From positions 17,885,082 to 17,947,081 of the forward strand of contig NC_049983.1 of assembly GCF_000003815.2 (NCBI RefSeq): a stretch of DNA of 62,000 bases. The letters run 5' to 3'. This stretch comes from Branchiostoma floridae (lineage: Eukaryota; Chordata; Leptocardii; Amphioxiformes; Branchiostomatidae). Position 1 is the stretch's first letter; each line of letters starts with the position of its first letter. A program made the position numbers and the translations under genes. Below the pieces are notes generated by a model. The model was not told the DNA's origin. It saw only the letters and a list, made by a program, of their open reading frames with translations, and made no database searches. Of this stretch, positions 39,101 through 49,495 are shown in pieces.

Positions 39101-40837
39101 GTTTGTATGTGTGTAGATATGTATATGTGTGTGTGAGCGTGTAGATACATAGGCATGTATGTGTACTTATGTCCTTTGTGTGCACATGTTTGTGTTTGTT
39201 TGTGTTTATGTACATACTCAGTGTGTCTGTGTGTATGTAAAAATTGTGATCTTTTTTACACTTGTTATGCATGCAGCCAGACTAATCACAAACTTCTATT
39301 TTAAATTCTGAACACATATTCCTCCCTGTTATTCATTGGGGAACTTTGTTAAAAAAGTAGGCCCTTCAAACAATACCTCCTTGCTAATATAGAATTTGAA
39401 CTTGAAAATTTCTGAATTAATCTTTTTCTCTTTGTCTCCAGGTAGACATATAGGATGTTGTTGTTAAGTTGATGCTAATCACTTAAAATTCAAACAATAA
39501 GTCCTTGCCAATATAGACTGGAAAATTTCTGATTGGATGTTATTTTGTCTCAAATGAAACAAGAACTGAGATACAAACAGAAAATTAAACTACAATATAT
39601 GAAATGAATCAATGAATGAATAATAATGGTCATGAAAAAAAGGGGAAACAATAACAATAATGACAAAAGCAAAATAAATAATACTAATGTTTTTCTCCAT
39701 GTCCCCAGGGAGACATATTGGTTATACATAGGATGTTGTTGGTAGTGTTGTTAAGTTGATGCTGTCTGATCACTTTAGATTTAGACAATACCTCCTTGCC
39801 AAAATTTCTGAATTGTCTTTTTTCTCCATGTCCCCAGGGCGAGGCGGGACACGAGGGGCTGACCCAGGCCCACATCACGCCGGTGTCTGTGCAAGTCCAG
39901 AACGAGGCTGCGGCGCAGGGCGTGGCCACGCTGGCGGAGGCAACGCTGTCGGACGGGAGTCAGATCATGCTGTCCACAGAAGGTGCGTTGGACGGGAGCG
40001 GTCAGGAAGCTGGTAGGTGCCACGTTTCCTTCCTTATCCTTCTTTCTGTGAACTTGTGTGATGATAATGATGATGGTTAACTGATTTATCTTATTACACA
40101 CTTCATTATAGTCTTTGGGGCTGAAGTACAGATGTAGAAGTAGGGTAAAGGACTTCATAATCCTAACTCTACAACAAGCTGAAATACGGTAGCAATTAGT
40201 TTTGACATTCATCTATCATAACTCAGGTATGTGACTCCTATATTTCACCATAGACCACTGATCCCATAGCCCTGGCCACTTTTGTCAAGATGTGGAAAAA
40301 AAGCCATAATATTCTACATGAAGAATGTAGGCTTTCAAAGAAGAAGAAGGAAATGTAGTAAAATATAGACATGATAATGCTAATATTTGATGAACATGTA
40401 GCCTTTTCTCATAAGTTGAACCACTAATTTCAATGCTATTATCCGTTAAACTGGACAGTCAGGATCGGTCTATTATTCGTCTTGGATATTTTATTTTGCT
40501 TACATTTTTTCAAGAAAAAATAACAAAAGTCTCATGTGGGCTCCTGGCGTATATTTGTTTGTGTTCTATAGGAGGTGTTGTGATTCCAGTGACGATGTAC
40601 CAAAGTGTTGTTAGCTCTGTTGCCCAGCAACAGCACCACCACCAACAACAGCAGCAGCAACATCAACAACAACAACAGCCTCAGCAGGTGACCACAGCCG
40701 TACCTCAGGTTGCCATGGTGCCTGATTCCGTCATCTCTGTGTCTGTCAAGCAGGCAAATGAGTCTTCCGGCACGGGTGATGTTCCCATGGCAACGCACGC
40801 AGTGGAAGTAGTGACCCTCGAACAAGCTCAGCAGTAG
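33111..40837 (+). CDS. NRF1: Nuclear respiratory factor 1 (NRF1 / P3A2 / Ewg family)
   Basis: Transcription factor binding GC-rich palindromes in promoters of mitochondrial and housekeeping genes. Twelve coding exons: 33111-33252, 34536-34650, 35136-35262, 36408-36557, 36860-37018, 37388-37531, 38023-38154, 38470-38508, 38697-38750, 38867-39004, 39838-40012, 40572-40837. Sum 1641 nt, 546 residues (human 503). The start ATG at 33111 lies 6 nt into the exon (protein MMINEMMSDA); an upstream non-coding exon ends at 30323. The N-terminus is acidic and serine-rich as in human. All junctions are GT..AG and phase-consistent. Expected to be constitutively expressed from a CpG-rich promoter. Confidence 0.97.
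33389..33530. repeat. 71-bp tandem duplication in NRF1 intron
   Basis: 33389-33459 and 33460-33530 differ at about one base (actaatcagt against actaaccagt), implying a recent duplication. Confidence 0.9.
33613..34509. mobile_element. hAT-like non-autonomous element in NRF1 intron
   Basis: 897 bp with ends CAGGCCTCGAAAT and, inverted, CAGGGCTCGAATT, flanked by agtcg (33608-33612 and 34510-34514). Subterminal aagttgcgcc and ggttgcgc motifs repeat at both ends. The GC-rich centre includes the palindrome atctcgcgattcgcgagat and a YY1-like aaaatggcggc. No transposase frame. Ends 26 bp before an NRF1 exon. Confidence 0.75.
34536..37531 (+). CDS. NRF1: NRF1 DNA-binding and dimerisation exons
   Basis: Five exons encode the most conserved part. 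The nuclear localisation and basic region GRKRKRPHQFETNPSIRKRQ is in exon 34536-34650. RVGQQAVVLCCTPGKPEGTF lies in 35136-35262. AQLRAFIPIMLKYSTGRGKP and the following WGKEATRPVWWP and WANVRSDVRTEEQK are in 36860-37018. WTHALRTIVKNCYKHHGRED is in 37388-37531. These are near-identical to human NRF1, so DNA specificity should be unchanged. A decayed duplicate of exon 35136-35262 lies just upstream, and a hAT-like element ends 26 bp before the 34536 exon. Confidence 0.96.
34960..35090 (+). repeat. Decayed upstream duplicate of NRF1 exon 35136-35262
   Basis: The intron end (gggtactgcagtatgatctg...gtttag) and exon start (gaagttgaagaacctggtca) at 35012 repeat the true exon and its upstream intron. 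The frame is broken by stops (aatgaataa) and there is no donor. It is a pseudo-exon with an intact-looking acceptor at 35010-35011. Confidence 0.88.
35411..36085. mobile_element. piggyBac-like element (TTAA-type ends), interrupted
   Basis: The left end TTAA|CCCTTAAACTGTCA at 35407 pairs with the right end TGGCAGTTTAAGGG near 36072-36087. A left TTAA is present; the right flank reads TTGTTAA, so the duplication is imperfect. The left interior has a hairpin around ccggatatatctgg and ggagatatccgg. The MITE at 35599-36031 is inserted within it. Confidence 0.5.
35599..36031. mobile_element. MITE, 9-bp TSD family (copy 3, nested)
   Basis: 433 bp with ends TAGCCTGGTTACCATCC and GGATGGTACCCAGGCTA, extended by ggagcgaacta inverted repeats. 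Flanked by the perfect 9-bp repeat gccaaccct (35590-35598 and 36032-36040). Four times longer than copies 1 and 2, so possibly closer to a parental element. Inserted in the piggyBac-like element. Confidence 0.92.
38023..40837 (+). CDS. NRF1: NRF1 transactivation-domain exons
   Basis: NPDGTVSLIQVDTGATVATL (38023 exon) matches the human activation domain. The 39-nt exon 38470-38508 (GGDLQGERNTYTW) and 54-nt exon 38697-38750 (VDGTVSSLVDGGAIAVSQ) are small phase-0 cassettes suited to skipping. The exon at 38867 has a tandem CAGCAG acceptor, so one glutamine may be optional. ATQAVATLAEVA and EAAAQGVATLAEATL repeat the human ATLAEA motif. The last exon has a Gln/His-rich run of about 21 residues (absent in human, from remembered sequence), then ends THAVEVVTLEQAQQ, as human ends AVEVVTLEQ. 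Confidence 0.93.
39050..39245. repeat. TG/TGTC-rich microsatellite in NRF1 intron
   Basis: Degenerate (TG)n, TGTC and TGTA runs over nearly 200 bp. Minus-strand Thr/His-rich frames here are artefacts. Confidence 0.85.
39360..39837 (+). repeat. Duplicated intron ends upstream of NRF1 exon 39838-40012
   Basis: Blocks containing caatacctccttgcc...aatttctga and ttctccatgtccccaggg recur at about 39368-39445, 39495-39720 and 39786-39837. The copy near 39710 keeps a polypyrimidine tract and CCCCAG|GG acceptor like the real one, so decoy acceptors precede the exon. Confidence 0.75.
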
Positions 40838-42770
40838 GGACCATTGTGAATGGTCTCATGCAGAGGTTTTCACAAAAGAACTTCTATATGAGATCTTGTT
40901 GTAAGATATCTTATTATTAACACTGTTTTTTCATAAGGCTACTGTTTTTTTTTCTTATTAGTAAGCTGTTTATTATATCTCGCCAACCTTACCTCAGAAC
41001 TTAATTGTTGATTTCTGAAAGTTATAACTGTCTCACCAAATCTTATCAATTAGAATAATCAATATTATTTTCTTGTATGACAAGGCCAACACTTTATGTA
41101 AATAGTAGAATGTGTTCTTTTTTCTATTTTGAGGTTCTTTACAAGAGTGATGTTGTTAGGAAAAGTTAGGAACTCCAGTGGGTGTCTTTTCTTATTTTTT
41201 TCTCCTGCTATTTTCTCAACTTGCAAAAGGTCCTTTCTGCAATATTATAGTGCACATCATCTTGAGAAAAAAGAGTGAAGCAGTATATTAAAGCCTGATA
41301 AAAGATCCTTGATTAAAGGTTCAAGGTTTTGGGTGGGGGGATATGTATGATAAACAAGAAAGATTTTAACTGTTACTACTTGTATGTGTAAAATTCAGCA
41401 TTGTGTAAATGTTAAGGCCATGTGTACACCAAAAAGAACTTTGGTCTGGCACAGGTTTACAGAGTTTGGAAAGCAGATGAGAGACAAAAAGTGTTGCAGT
41501 CAACCACTTGTCACCATTAGCAACAAGATCCTGATATTACTCTGTTTAAGCATTTGGACTTTGTCATATCCATTGCTCACTGTTAATGTAAATATAACAG
41601 TCAAAAGTATAACAGTCCACAAAGACTTTGCCAATTAACTGGCAAGATCTCTACTGTAAATATAAGACTATTTCATGTACTTCAGTGTTTCATTACATCA
41701 TGGATCAGCATTCAGCAATGTCAGACTCAAATTCACTTCTCACATTTTTTGATTGGCAGTATACATGAAGATAAGAAGATAAGTCAAAGTTACAGAATTT
41801 ATAAAACATTGTAGGAAAAGAGGGAAAATACATGAAATATATACCCATGTTCTCTTGTTATATATGTAACCATGTATTAGTTTCTTGGAAATGTAAGTGC
41901 CTATGATTTTTTATTCTTAGTTCATTATAGACTTCTTGTAAATAGACTGTATGGGAAAATGTTTTTATTATGTATGGAACTTGTACATTTAAGTTTAGGT
42001 ATTGGTATAATGTTACTGCAAAATGAATTTCGGAGAAAAGGAATTGTTGGTAGGAAGGAAGAAATGAAAGATGTAAGCTTGTTTACTGCTGTATTCACTC
42101 CAATAAGGTCACGTGTTGAAAATGCTCTGAGTCAAACCTACTGTATTTCATACAGTTCTAAAAAAGGCTGCTGACAGAGTTAGGTTTTGGAAATATATGT
42201 TACTCCCTGCACGTGTGAGTGTTGGAAGTGTGGTGTAATTTGAGAGAATACTGTATGATAATGGGCATGTACCTGACCTGTTGTAGATCTAGAATGATTT
42301 AGAATCAGGTTCAATGCAGAAGGAGTCTGGATGGGGATTTTGGTGTAGGATGTTGCAACATTAAACCATAACAGCCCAGTAAAGCTTAGTAGTGTCCAGA
42401 ATTCCACTGCTAGACTCATTTCTTGTCTTCCTGTATGCAGTTTTATTCATAGATTGAACATATGAATGAATTAATCATAGACATTTTAAGTCAACAGAAT
42501 AATGAAAAATTAACATATACATGTACGGGCATCAACACTACGTTAACATGAGTTTCAGGGCGACTTTCAGTAGTTACATGACGCCATCCAACATTGCCTG
42601 GCACTGGAATTAAAAAGGCCATAGATTTTTGTTATAAAAACAGCCACTGTATGCAATACAGGTAGTTAACACCAGATACTAGTATTCCAAGCGTCTATCA
42701 AGCACGTCATCAACTGGATTTAAAAGAATGACACGACAGCGATATATGCCAATAAAACTCTAAATTCAAT
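40838..42770 (+). other. NRF1 3' UTR (probable)
   Basis: No coding frame of note. AATAAA at 42751-42756 is a candidate polyadenylation signal; earlier sites are possible. Confidence 0.45.
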
Positions 42771-43690
42771 GTACATAAAATGTGACCTATTGCAGCTAGA
42801 AAAATACACGCTGCAGATTGACTATAACGTCATGGTAATTAAGTTAAACAATCAGAATAAGCATTACAATGGTGATGGTGATCATTGCCAATCAATATTG
42901 AGCACAGTATATACATACAGTTATTATGCATTGTGTTCCCGCATAGCAATCATTCGTCTACACTTATTGGTCATTTCATCGGGCCAATCAGCTTCCACAT
43001 CACGATGTTGGCAGCTTTAGTTGCAGTTCTGATACAACCCACCGAGTATCAGTGGCGTAGACTTGAAATGAATGATTAAGCTAGTTTACCAGCTTGGGAA
43101 GGACTTCTGGAGGTATAAACTTGCCATACTTTGGAGGCTGTTGCTTCCAGATCTTCGACAAGTGTCACAATAACTCGTCTATTATAAACTTTGCAATCTA
43201 CCACATGTTAGATATGTGATGAAAGGAAAACATTGAAAAGAATTAAGTATGGCCAATCCACAAAGAATTTGAGGCCATAGTAAATTCTATACTTGCCGTG
43301 TAACGTATGACATGTTTCTAGCATTATTAGACAACACTGTCTTAATTATAAGGGTGACATCCTCGCGTGTCGATTTTGCCAACAAAATTTTCGAAAAGAA
43401 GATGGAAAGATAAATTCAGTTTGTCATACCGTCCTCTAAAAGGAAACGAACGATACCCATATCTTTAACTTGACAATTGCGCACTACAAGAATTTTGTAC
43501 ATGGACATACAGTGTAGTAGGCGTTATTTATACAGGCTTCTCGCGCGATGCCAAAAAAAGAAGATTTTTTAATGTCAACTTGTGTTTTTAACTGTCTGAA
43601 AGGTAATTCTAAATGTATGTGAAGACGTCTGGACCTGCTTGAAAAAGCTTTCATATGTTGGTCATCATAGCGTTTGCCTCACATTTCCTG
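42771..43690. other. Convergent intergenic spacer, NRF1 to LRR cluster
   Basis: Nothing recognised. It separates the plus-strand NRF1 from the minus-strand LRR cluster, so transcripts converge here. Confidence 0.45.
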
Positions 43691-43695
43691 AGTTC

Positions 43696-45462
43696 CTACA
43701 ATGTAAAACGTCTCGATGATAGACCTGCCTTTAGTGGTGTATAGACGTCATTGTTCCTTATTCCGTACAAGACGCCTATGCGCGAAATAGCCGGGTGCTG
43801 CCGATTGCTGGACACTCCATGGTACAGTCCATTCGCAACGGTTGCAGTGGCATTCGAGGCGGATTCTAAACGGCAATGTTCAGCTAGACAGTTACCGATG
43901 ATTCTCTCGTACATGGTTTCTTGTGTTTGTCGATCGATGTTGTCACGGTAGCTGTTAGGTTGTACCATGGCGATGTTAACATTAGACTGATTCGTGTCTA
44001 GATCTGCTGTTGTCGGGATTGTTTCCTCACTAAGGCACCGTCTGTGAATCATTTTAAAAGCCTTGCTTTTCTGCATTGGGTTAGCGAGGACAATGATGCC
44101 TTCTGGATCTTCGTACGTCGACGTGTTCCAACCTGTCATCTGTGGGATTTTGCTACAAGCTTTCCTTTTCTGGACTGAGTTGGCAAGGGCAATAAGGCCT
44201 TCTGGATCTTCGTACGTGTTCGTAATTTCTGATAATTCGTTCCCGTGACCTGTCATCTGTGGAATAGGGTGTTGGAGCAACTGAGTGAAATAGTCACTGT
44301 TTATTTTGTACACCGAGTCTGAACGTGTGAGGACGCTGCAGCTGGTTGATTCCGGACTTGTGCCAGACCCTTGTACAGCTTCTGATGATTCTACAGCTAT
44401 ATGTTGGTTTGGGCCGTCCAGATATTTACCATTCTTTTTGTTTTGGATCACCTTTTTAATGCATACAATACCAGCCACCACTGCAATGAAAATCAAAACA
44501 ACTGCAACGGTTACGATGGCGACTGAAGTGTTCACAGCCTCTGTCATAGTAGAAGGATGCAAAGTTTTATGCTGATTTGGGCCTGTTAATGTTACAGTAT
44601 TCTGTTGTGTGGTGTTATTTACCAGCATCTGGTCTTGTCGGATGCTTTTGGATTGGTTTCTACCGGCTGGTAGAAGTAGTACAGAAATATCAATGTAGTG
44701 TGTCGTGGTCTTTTCTAATACGGGAAGTCGTGTCTTAGTCACCTTTTCTACTTTCGCTTGGCAGGCCTTTAATTTTGCCTCGTGTAGCGGGACATCTTGT
44801 AGGTTTTCAGGACCGCTACATTTAGGCAAGCCTTCGACAAAGTCGTGATAAAGCGGATCCTCTCTGATCTTAGGTGTGCAGGTGAGTGGCCAGCACTTGT
44901 GAAACGTGAGGGCCATTTCTGCCAACCACGACATGCGGCAGTCACAGTGAAACGGGTTACCAGATATGTACCTGAGCCAGTTCATACCCTTGTACGTGAA
45001 TCTCGCAAAGTTTAGAGAGGGATTGTCCAGGTTTGCCAAAGAGAAGGTCGCCAGCCGATTGTAGGCCACATTTACCGTTGATAGAAGCGGCGCGCCTTCT
45101 GTGACCAAGTCGAGCCTAACAGAGGTTATCCGATTATGAGATAAATCAAGATTTTGAAGGCTACTCATTTGTTTTAAAGATTTCCATGGAAATATGCTGA
45201 TGAGGTTATGGCTGAGATTCATTTTGGTGACAGAGGAAAATCCAGATAAGTCATGGATGGTTTCGATGCGATTTTGCTGAAGAAACATATTGTTCAAGAG
45301 GCGCGGTGGATTAGCCGGTAGACTAGTAATGTTTGAATGTGGGCAACAGATTTCAATGACCCAACCATTTCTAACATAACATCTGGTCGGAAACGAATCA
45401 CTCAGTACTGTAGTTGTTATTAGTTGCATAAAAGGGAGAAACATCAAATATTTCTCGATCAT
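43696..45462 (-). CDS. LRR transmembrane receptor with tyrosine-rich tail, paralogue 1
   Basis: 588 residues in one exon. ATG at 45462 chosen: the frame extends two codons upstream only through TTG, and the paralogues align at MI.KYLMFL. Order: signal peptide (1-21), Cys-rich N-cap (CYVRNGWVIEICC), about four LRRs (LQQNRIETI, MNLSHNLISIF, LDLSHNRITSV, VNVAYNRLATF), LRRCT cap (NPFHCDCRMSWLAEM to CTP), Thr/Asn-rich stalk with N-glycosylation sites, one membrane segment (about 312-336), and a roughly 250-residue cytoplasmic tail. The tail has two TYEDPEG modules and YxxI/L motifs (MYERI, VYTPL). It ends SSRRFTL, shared by paralogues 2 and 3. No catalytic domain or TIR. Likely a cell-surface receptor signalling through phosphotyrosine adaptors (inference). 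Ligand unknown. Confidence 0.88.
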   Translation of the reverse strand: MIEKYLMFLPFMQLITTTVLSDSFPTRCYVRNGWVIEICCPHSNITSLPANPPRLLNNMFLQQNRIETIHDLSGFSSVTKMNLSHNLISIFPWKSLKQMSSLQNLDLSHNRITSVRLDLVTEGAPLLSTVNVAYNRLATFSLANLDNPSLNFARFTYKGMNWLRYISGNPFHCDCRMSWLAEMALTFHKCWPLTCTPKIREDPLYHDFVEGLPKCSGPENLQDVPLHEAKLKACQAKVEKVTKTRLPVLEKTTTHYIDISVLLLPAGRNQSKSIRQDQMLVNNTTQQNTVTLTGPNQHKTLHPSTMTEAVNTSVAIVTVAVVLIFIAVVAGIVCIKKVIQNKKNGKYLDGPNQHIAVESSEAVQGSGTSPESTSCSVLTRSDSVYKINSDYFTQLLQHPIPQMTGHGNELSEITNTYEDPEGLIALANSVQKRKACSKIPQMTGWNTSTYEDPEGIIVLANPMQKSKAFKMIHRRCLSEETIPTTADLDTNQSNVNIAMVQPNSYRDNIDRQTQETMYERIIGNCLAEHCRLESASNATATVANGLYHGVSSNRQHPAISRIGVLYGIRNNDVYTPLKAGLSSRRFTL

Positions 45463-46213
45463 TTTCAAGCTGTGGGTCTATTTTGTGAGGTTGCCTATTG
45501 CTGTACGAACTGCTGGATTGCTGCCGGGCAATATTTTGTAAAAAGAACAATATGTTTGGGACCGTATTGTTGGCAGCGACACCTATGCTGCAGTGCAAAT
45601 AGAACCAGTTGGTATTGTCCTGACGAAAGTGACATACAGTCACCGAAATATTGGCGGCCTGTTGTAAATATCTGGCTTGTTAGTAAATAATCTTGTTATC
45701 CTACTGTACGAACGTGTGTCAACTTCTGCGAATGTTATGAACTCTGAAATGATGAAGTATGAAATGCTCACTGTTGGACGATTTGTCGCTTCGATGGGTC
45801 TTACGCAAAGTGGTAATTGGTTTGCAGCTGACATCAACGTAAAAGCCCTAACCTGCAGTAAAACAATTTAAGAACAAATCATTCTTGAAACTTGATAGGA
45901 ATTTCTAAAAGCTGTTTCCTAAAGGCTTTCTTCAGAGAGGCTTTGGAGTTAATCTTTTTGTCTGAAAAAATCCAGCTTTTGATAATATTTCAATTAAAAA
46001 AAAATAACATAATTTCACCATGTTCGAGGATACGCCTCAAGCACGTTTAAGGGGCCATCAACTCCTCCATATATAAACGTACCCGGCTAAATGAACGGCA
46101 AGGGAATTTGCTGACCTATGTGCCACTAGGCACTATTGGGTTAGCAACAACAAGTCAAAGTAAGAACATGCACAGTTGTAAAAGTTGCACAACATAAGCA
46201 AGAAAAATCATAC

Positions 46214-46330
46214 CTGTCAAGACAGAATGGTCGTCACAAGTCAACAGTTTCTCGTTGTGTTCACTGTCGTCCCGTGATTTGAGTCTAAGATAGCTTTAGG
46301 CTGATAAAACGAACTTGTTAGAGAGCATTT
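46214..46330 (-). other. Putative non-coding leader exon and promoter, paralogue 1
   Basis: A block conserved upstream of four paralogues ends with GACAG|GTATGA on the minus strand (exon end at 46214). Upstream lie a CCAAT box (gatccaatcaaatg) and an A/T-rich TTTTATCAG. The coding exon would be joined by an acceptor such as acccacag just before the ATG. Confidence 0.5.
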
Positions 46331-46849
46331 GATTGGATCGAGCTTGGAATGACGCACGACATAGTTGATCAGGTACAGCAATCATCTCTCTACACCCACC
46401 GACACATGATAGGTCTGGTATGGTGCAATAATACACTTTTTCAAAGATTGGTATTCAGATTTAGCTTCAGACTGTCTTCTTTTGTTTTCAACAAATTCAA
46501 ACTTAAGACGTTTTTGCCACGTTGTGTCATTTGACAGAAATACTAGTAGCTATAACGCCTTAAATTGAGCCACCTCAGTTGATTTGAGTTTGTCGTATTA
46601 CTTCTCTCCATGTTATATCTGATCTAGTAATCTTCCCACATTGTTCAGGAGCAGAATTACATGTGTTAGTAGACAAGTCTACAGAGCTCAATAACCTTCT
46701 CCTCTCAAGTATTATTGAATCCAACAAGTTATAAGGATCATCTCAAAAGAGGGAAAATCCCTACGAACACTGGTTATGTTCCAGAGAATGTACCCTGTAA
46801 ATATGGGATGCTTGGTCGTCATGGCGTTTGCCTTACATTTCCGAAGCTC

Positions 46850-48505
46850 CTACAATGTAAAACGTCTCGATGCTAAACCTGGTTTTAGATGTGTATAAAC
46901 ACCATTGGTCCTCCTCCCGTATAAGACGTCTTCTGTACGCGAAGTAACGGAGTGCTCCAGATTGTTGGACATTCTACGGTACAGTGCATTCGTACCGGTA
47001 CTAATGGCATTCTTGGCGGATTCCAGACGACTATGTTCAGCTAGACAGTTACCGATGATTCTCTCGTACATGTTTTCTTGTGTTTGTCGATCGACGGTGT
47101 CACGGTAGCGGGTACATTCTATCATGGCAATGTTAGACTGATTCGTGCCTTCGGTTTGCGGGATTGTTTCTTCACTAAGGCACCTCTGGATCGTTTTACA
47201 AGCCTTGTCTTTCTGGACTGGGTTAGCAAGAGAAATGGTGCCTTCTGGGTTTTCGTACGTCGGAATCATTTTGCAAGCCTGGCTTTTCCGGACGGGGTTA
47301 GCAAGGGCAATGATGCCTTCTGGATTCTCGTACTTCCATCCGTTAGTCATTTCTGACAATTCGTTCGAAACTGTCATCTGTGCAATAGGGTCTTGTCCGG
47401 GGGACAGCTGAGTATTTTGGTTTCGTCCGTCCCAGTATTCATTATTCTGTTTGCTTTGAATGACCCTTTTAGTGACTGCAACACTAGCCACCCCTACAAG
47501 TAAAATGGCAACAACTATGCTGGAAATCGTGATAGTTTGTACAGTGTTCACAGACATTTTGTTGACAGCCACCGTCTCAGTAGATGGATGTGTAGATTTG
47601 TACTCACTTCGGCCAGCTGATGATACTGCAATCTGTTCTGTAGTGTTATTTACCATCGTTAGGGCTTGTCGGATGTATTTTGATTGGTTTCTGGGGGTTG
47701 GCAGACGTGGTACAGAAATATTGTGTGTCGTGGTCTTTTCTAATATGGGAAGTTGTGTCTCGGTCACTTTTTCTTCTTTTACTGGGCATGCCTTTAAGTT
47801 TGCCTCGTGTAGCGGGACATCTTGTAGGTTGTCAGGACCGCGACATTTAGGCAAGCCGTTGTCAAGAAAGTCGTGAAAAAGCAGACTCTCTCTGACATCA
47901 GGTGTACAAGTGTAAGGCCAACACTGGTGAAACGCGAGGGCCATTTCTGCCAACCACGACATGTGGCAGTCACAGTGAAACGGATTACCATTTATATACC
48001 TGTAACCTTTTCTTGTAAGCCAGTTTGTACGCTTGTACGTGAATTTCGCAGGATTTAGGGAGGGATTGTCCAGGTTTGCCAAAGAGAAGGTCTCCAACTT
48101 ATTATAGGCCATGTTTACTGTAGATAGAATCGACGCACCTTCAATGACCAAGTCAAGCCTAACGGAGGTTACCCGATTATGAGATAAATCAAGCGTATGC
48201 AGGCTCTTCATATGTTTCAAAGATTCCCATGGAAATATTGTGATGAGATTATGGCTGAGATTCATCTTATAGACAAACGAAAAACCAGACAAGTCATGGA
48301 TCGTTTCGATGCGATTTTGCTGAAGGAACACCGCGTACAACAAGCATGGTGGACTAGCTGGTAGACTGGTTATGTTGGAACGTGGGCAGTAAATGTTTGT
48401 AACAACATCATCTTTTACATAGCATCTGGTCGGAAACGAATCACTCAATACTGTATTTGATATTAATTGCAAAAAAGTGAGAAACATCAAATATTCCATG
48501 GTCAT
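46850..48505 (-). CDS. LRR transmembrane receptor with tyrosine-rich tail, paralogue 2
   Basis: 551 residues from ATG at 48505; an upstream TAA abuts it. Same order as paralogue 1: signal peptide, Cys N-cap (CYVKDDVVTNIYC), LRRs ending VNMAYNKLETF, LRRCT (NPFHCDCHMSWLAEM), stalk, membrane segment about 324-345 (IVVAILLVGVASVAV), tail. The tail lacks the Ser/Tyr block found in paralogue 1 (around YKINSDYF). It carries two 25-residue modules: KYENPEGIIALANPVRKSQA at Tyr392 and TYENPEGTISLANPVQKDKA at Tyr417. Then come MYERIIGN (Tyr480) and VYTHL near the end. YEN is a possible Grb2-type SH2 site (family knowledge). The LRR core is almost identical in DNA to paralogue 3. Confidence 0.88.
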   Translation of the reverse strand: MTMEYLMFLTFLQLISNTVLSDSFPTRCYVKDDVVTNIYCPRSNITSLPASPPCLLYAVFLQQNRIETIHDLSGFSFVYKMNLSHNLITIFPWESLKHMKSLHTLDLSHNRVTSVRLDLVIEGASILSTVNMAYNKLETFSLANLDNPSLNPAKFTYKRTNWLTRKGYRYINGNPFHCDCHMSWLAEMALAFHQCWPYTCTPDVRESLLFHDFLDNGLPKCRGPDNLQDVPLHEANLKACPVKEEKVTETQLPILEKTTTHNISVPRLPTPRNQSKYIRQALTMVNNTTEQIAVSSAGRSEYKSTHPSTETVAVNKMSVNTVQTITISSIVVAILLVGVASVAVTKRVIQSKQNNEYWDGRNQNTQLSPGQDPIAQMTVSNELSEMTNGWKYENPEGIIALANPVRKSQACKMIPTYENPEGTISLANPVQKDKACKTIQRCLSEETIPQTEGTNQSNIAMIECTRYRDTVDRQTQENMYERIIGNCLAEHSRLESAKNAISTGTNALYRRMSNNLEHSVTSRTEDVLYGRRTNGVYTHLKPGLASRRFTL

Positions 48506-48539
48506 TTACAAGCTGTGGACCTATTTAGTGAGCTTGCCT

Positions 48540-49495
48540 ATTGCTGTACAAACTGCTGTATTGCTGCTGGGCAATCCTTTATGCCTGGGGCCGTATTATT
48601 GGCAGCGACAACTAGCTGCAGTGCGAAATAGAACCAGTAAGTATTGCCCCGCGGAAGGGGACAGTCTGTCACCGAAACGCCAGTTGTCTGTTGTAAATAT
48701 CTGGCTTGTAAATGAAGAACCTTCTGTGCGAATGTTATGAAGTCTGAAATGATGAAGTATGAATGCTCACTGTCGGAGGATCTAGGAATGGTCGCTTCGA
48801 TAGATCTTACACATTGCGGTGATTGGTCTGCAGTTGATGACAACTTTGACATCAACGTGAAAGTCCTAACCCCTGTCTGAAAGACGGTCACCAAAACATT
48901 AGCGGTCTGTTGTAAATATCTGGCTTGTAAGCAAATAATCTTGTTATCCTACTGTACCAACTAGTGTCCACTTCTGCGAATGTTATGAACTCTGAAATGA
49001 CGAAGTATGAAATGCAACCTGTCGGAGGATTTGTCGCTTCGATAGGTCTTACACAACGTGGTTATTGGTTGTAGTTGGTGACAACTTTGGCAACAACGTG
49101 AAAGTTCTAACCTGCAGTGACACAATTTTAAGAACAAATCATTCTTGGAAAATAATAGGAATTTCTAGAAGCTGTTTCACAAAGGCTTGCTCCAGACAGG
49201 CTTTAGAGCTAATGTTCTTGTGTCCAAAACAAATCCAGCCTCGGATAGTAAAGTATTTGAAATTTGAGGAAAAAGCTAACATGATTTCACCATATTCGAG
49301 GAGGTACCTCAAGCACGCTAAGAGAGCCAGCAACTCCACTATATATAGATATACCCTGCTACATGAACAGCAAGGAAATTTGCTGACCTATGTGCCACTA
49401 GGCACTATAGGGTGAACAGCAACAAGTCAAAGTATATATATAAAGTACATGTACAAGTGTAAAAAATGCACGGCATAAGCAAGAAAATATAATAC
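48540..49495 (-). repeat. Leader intron with internal duplication
   Basis: Sequence between the coding exon and leader of paralogue 2. The block ending ...gttatgaa(g/c)tctgaaatga(t/c)gaagtatgaa...gtcggagga is present twice (about 48735 and 48980). The same blocks recur at 45730 and 52110, so the whole upstream region was duplicated along with each gene. Confidence 0.6.

Noticed and set aside
38997-39272. Thr/His-rich minus-strand frames
   Set aside because: They come from a TG microsatellite.
40532-40825. Leu-rich minus-strand frame opposite the NRF1 last exon
   Set aside because: It is the complement of CAA/CAG repeats coding Gln.
42590-42625. Possible miR-183/263 family site (tggcactgga) downstream of NRF1, where vertebrates have the miR-183 cluster
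   Set aside because: Only ten bases fit the mature sequence and I see no matching hairpin arm.
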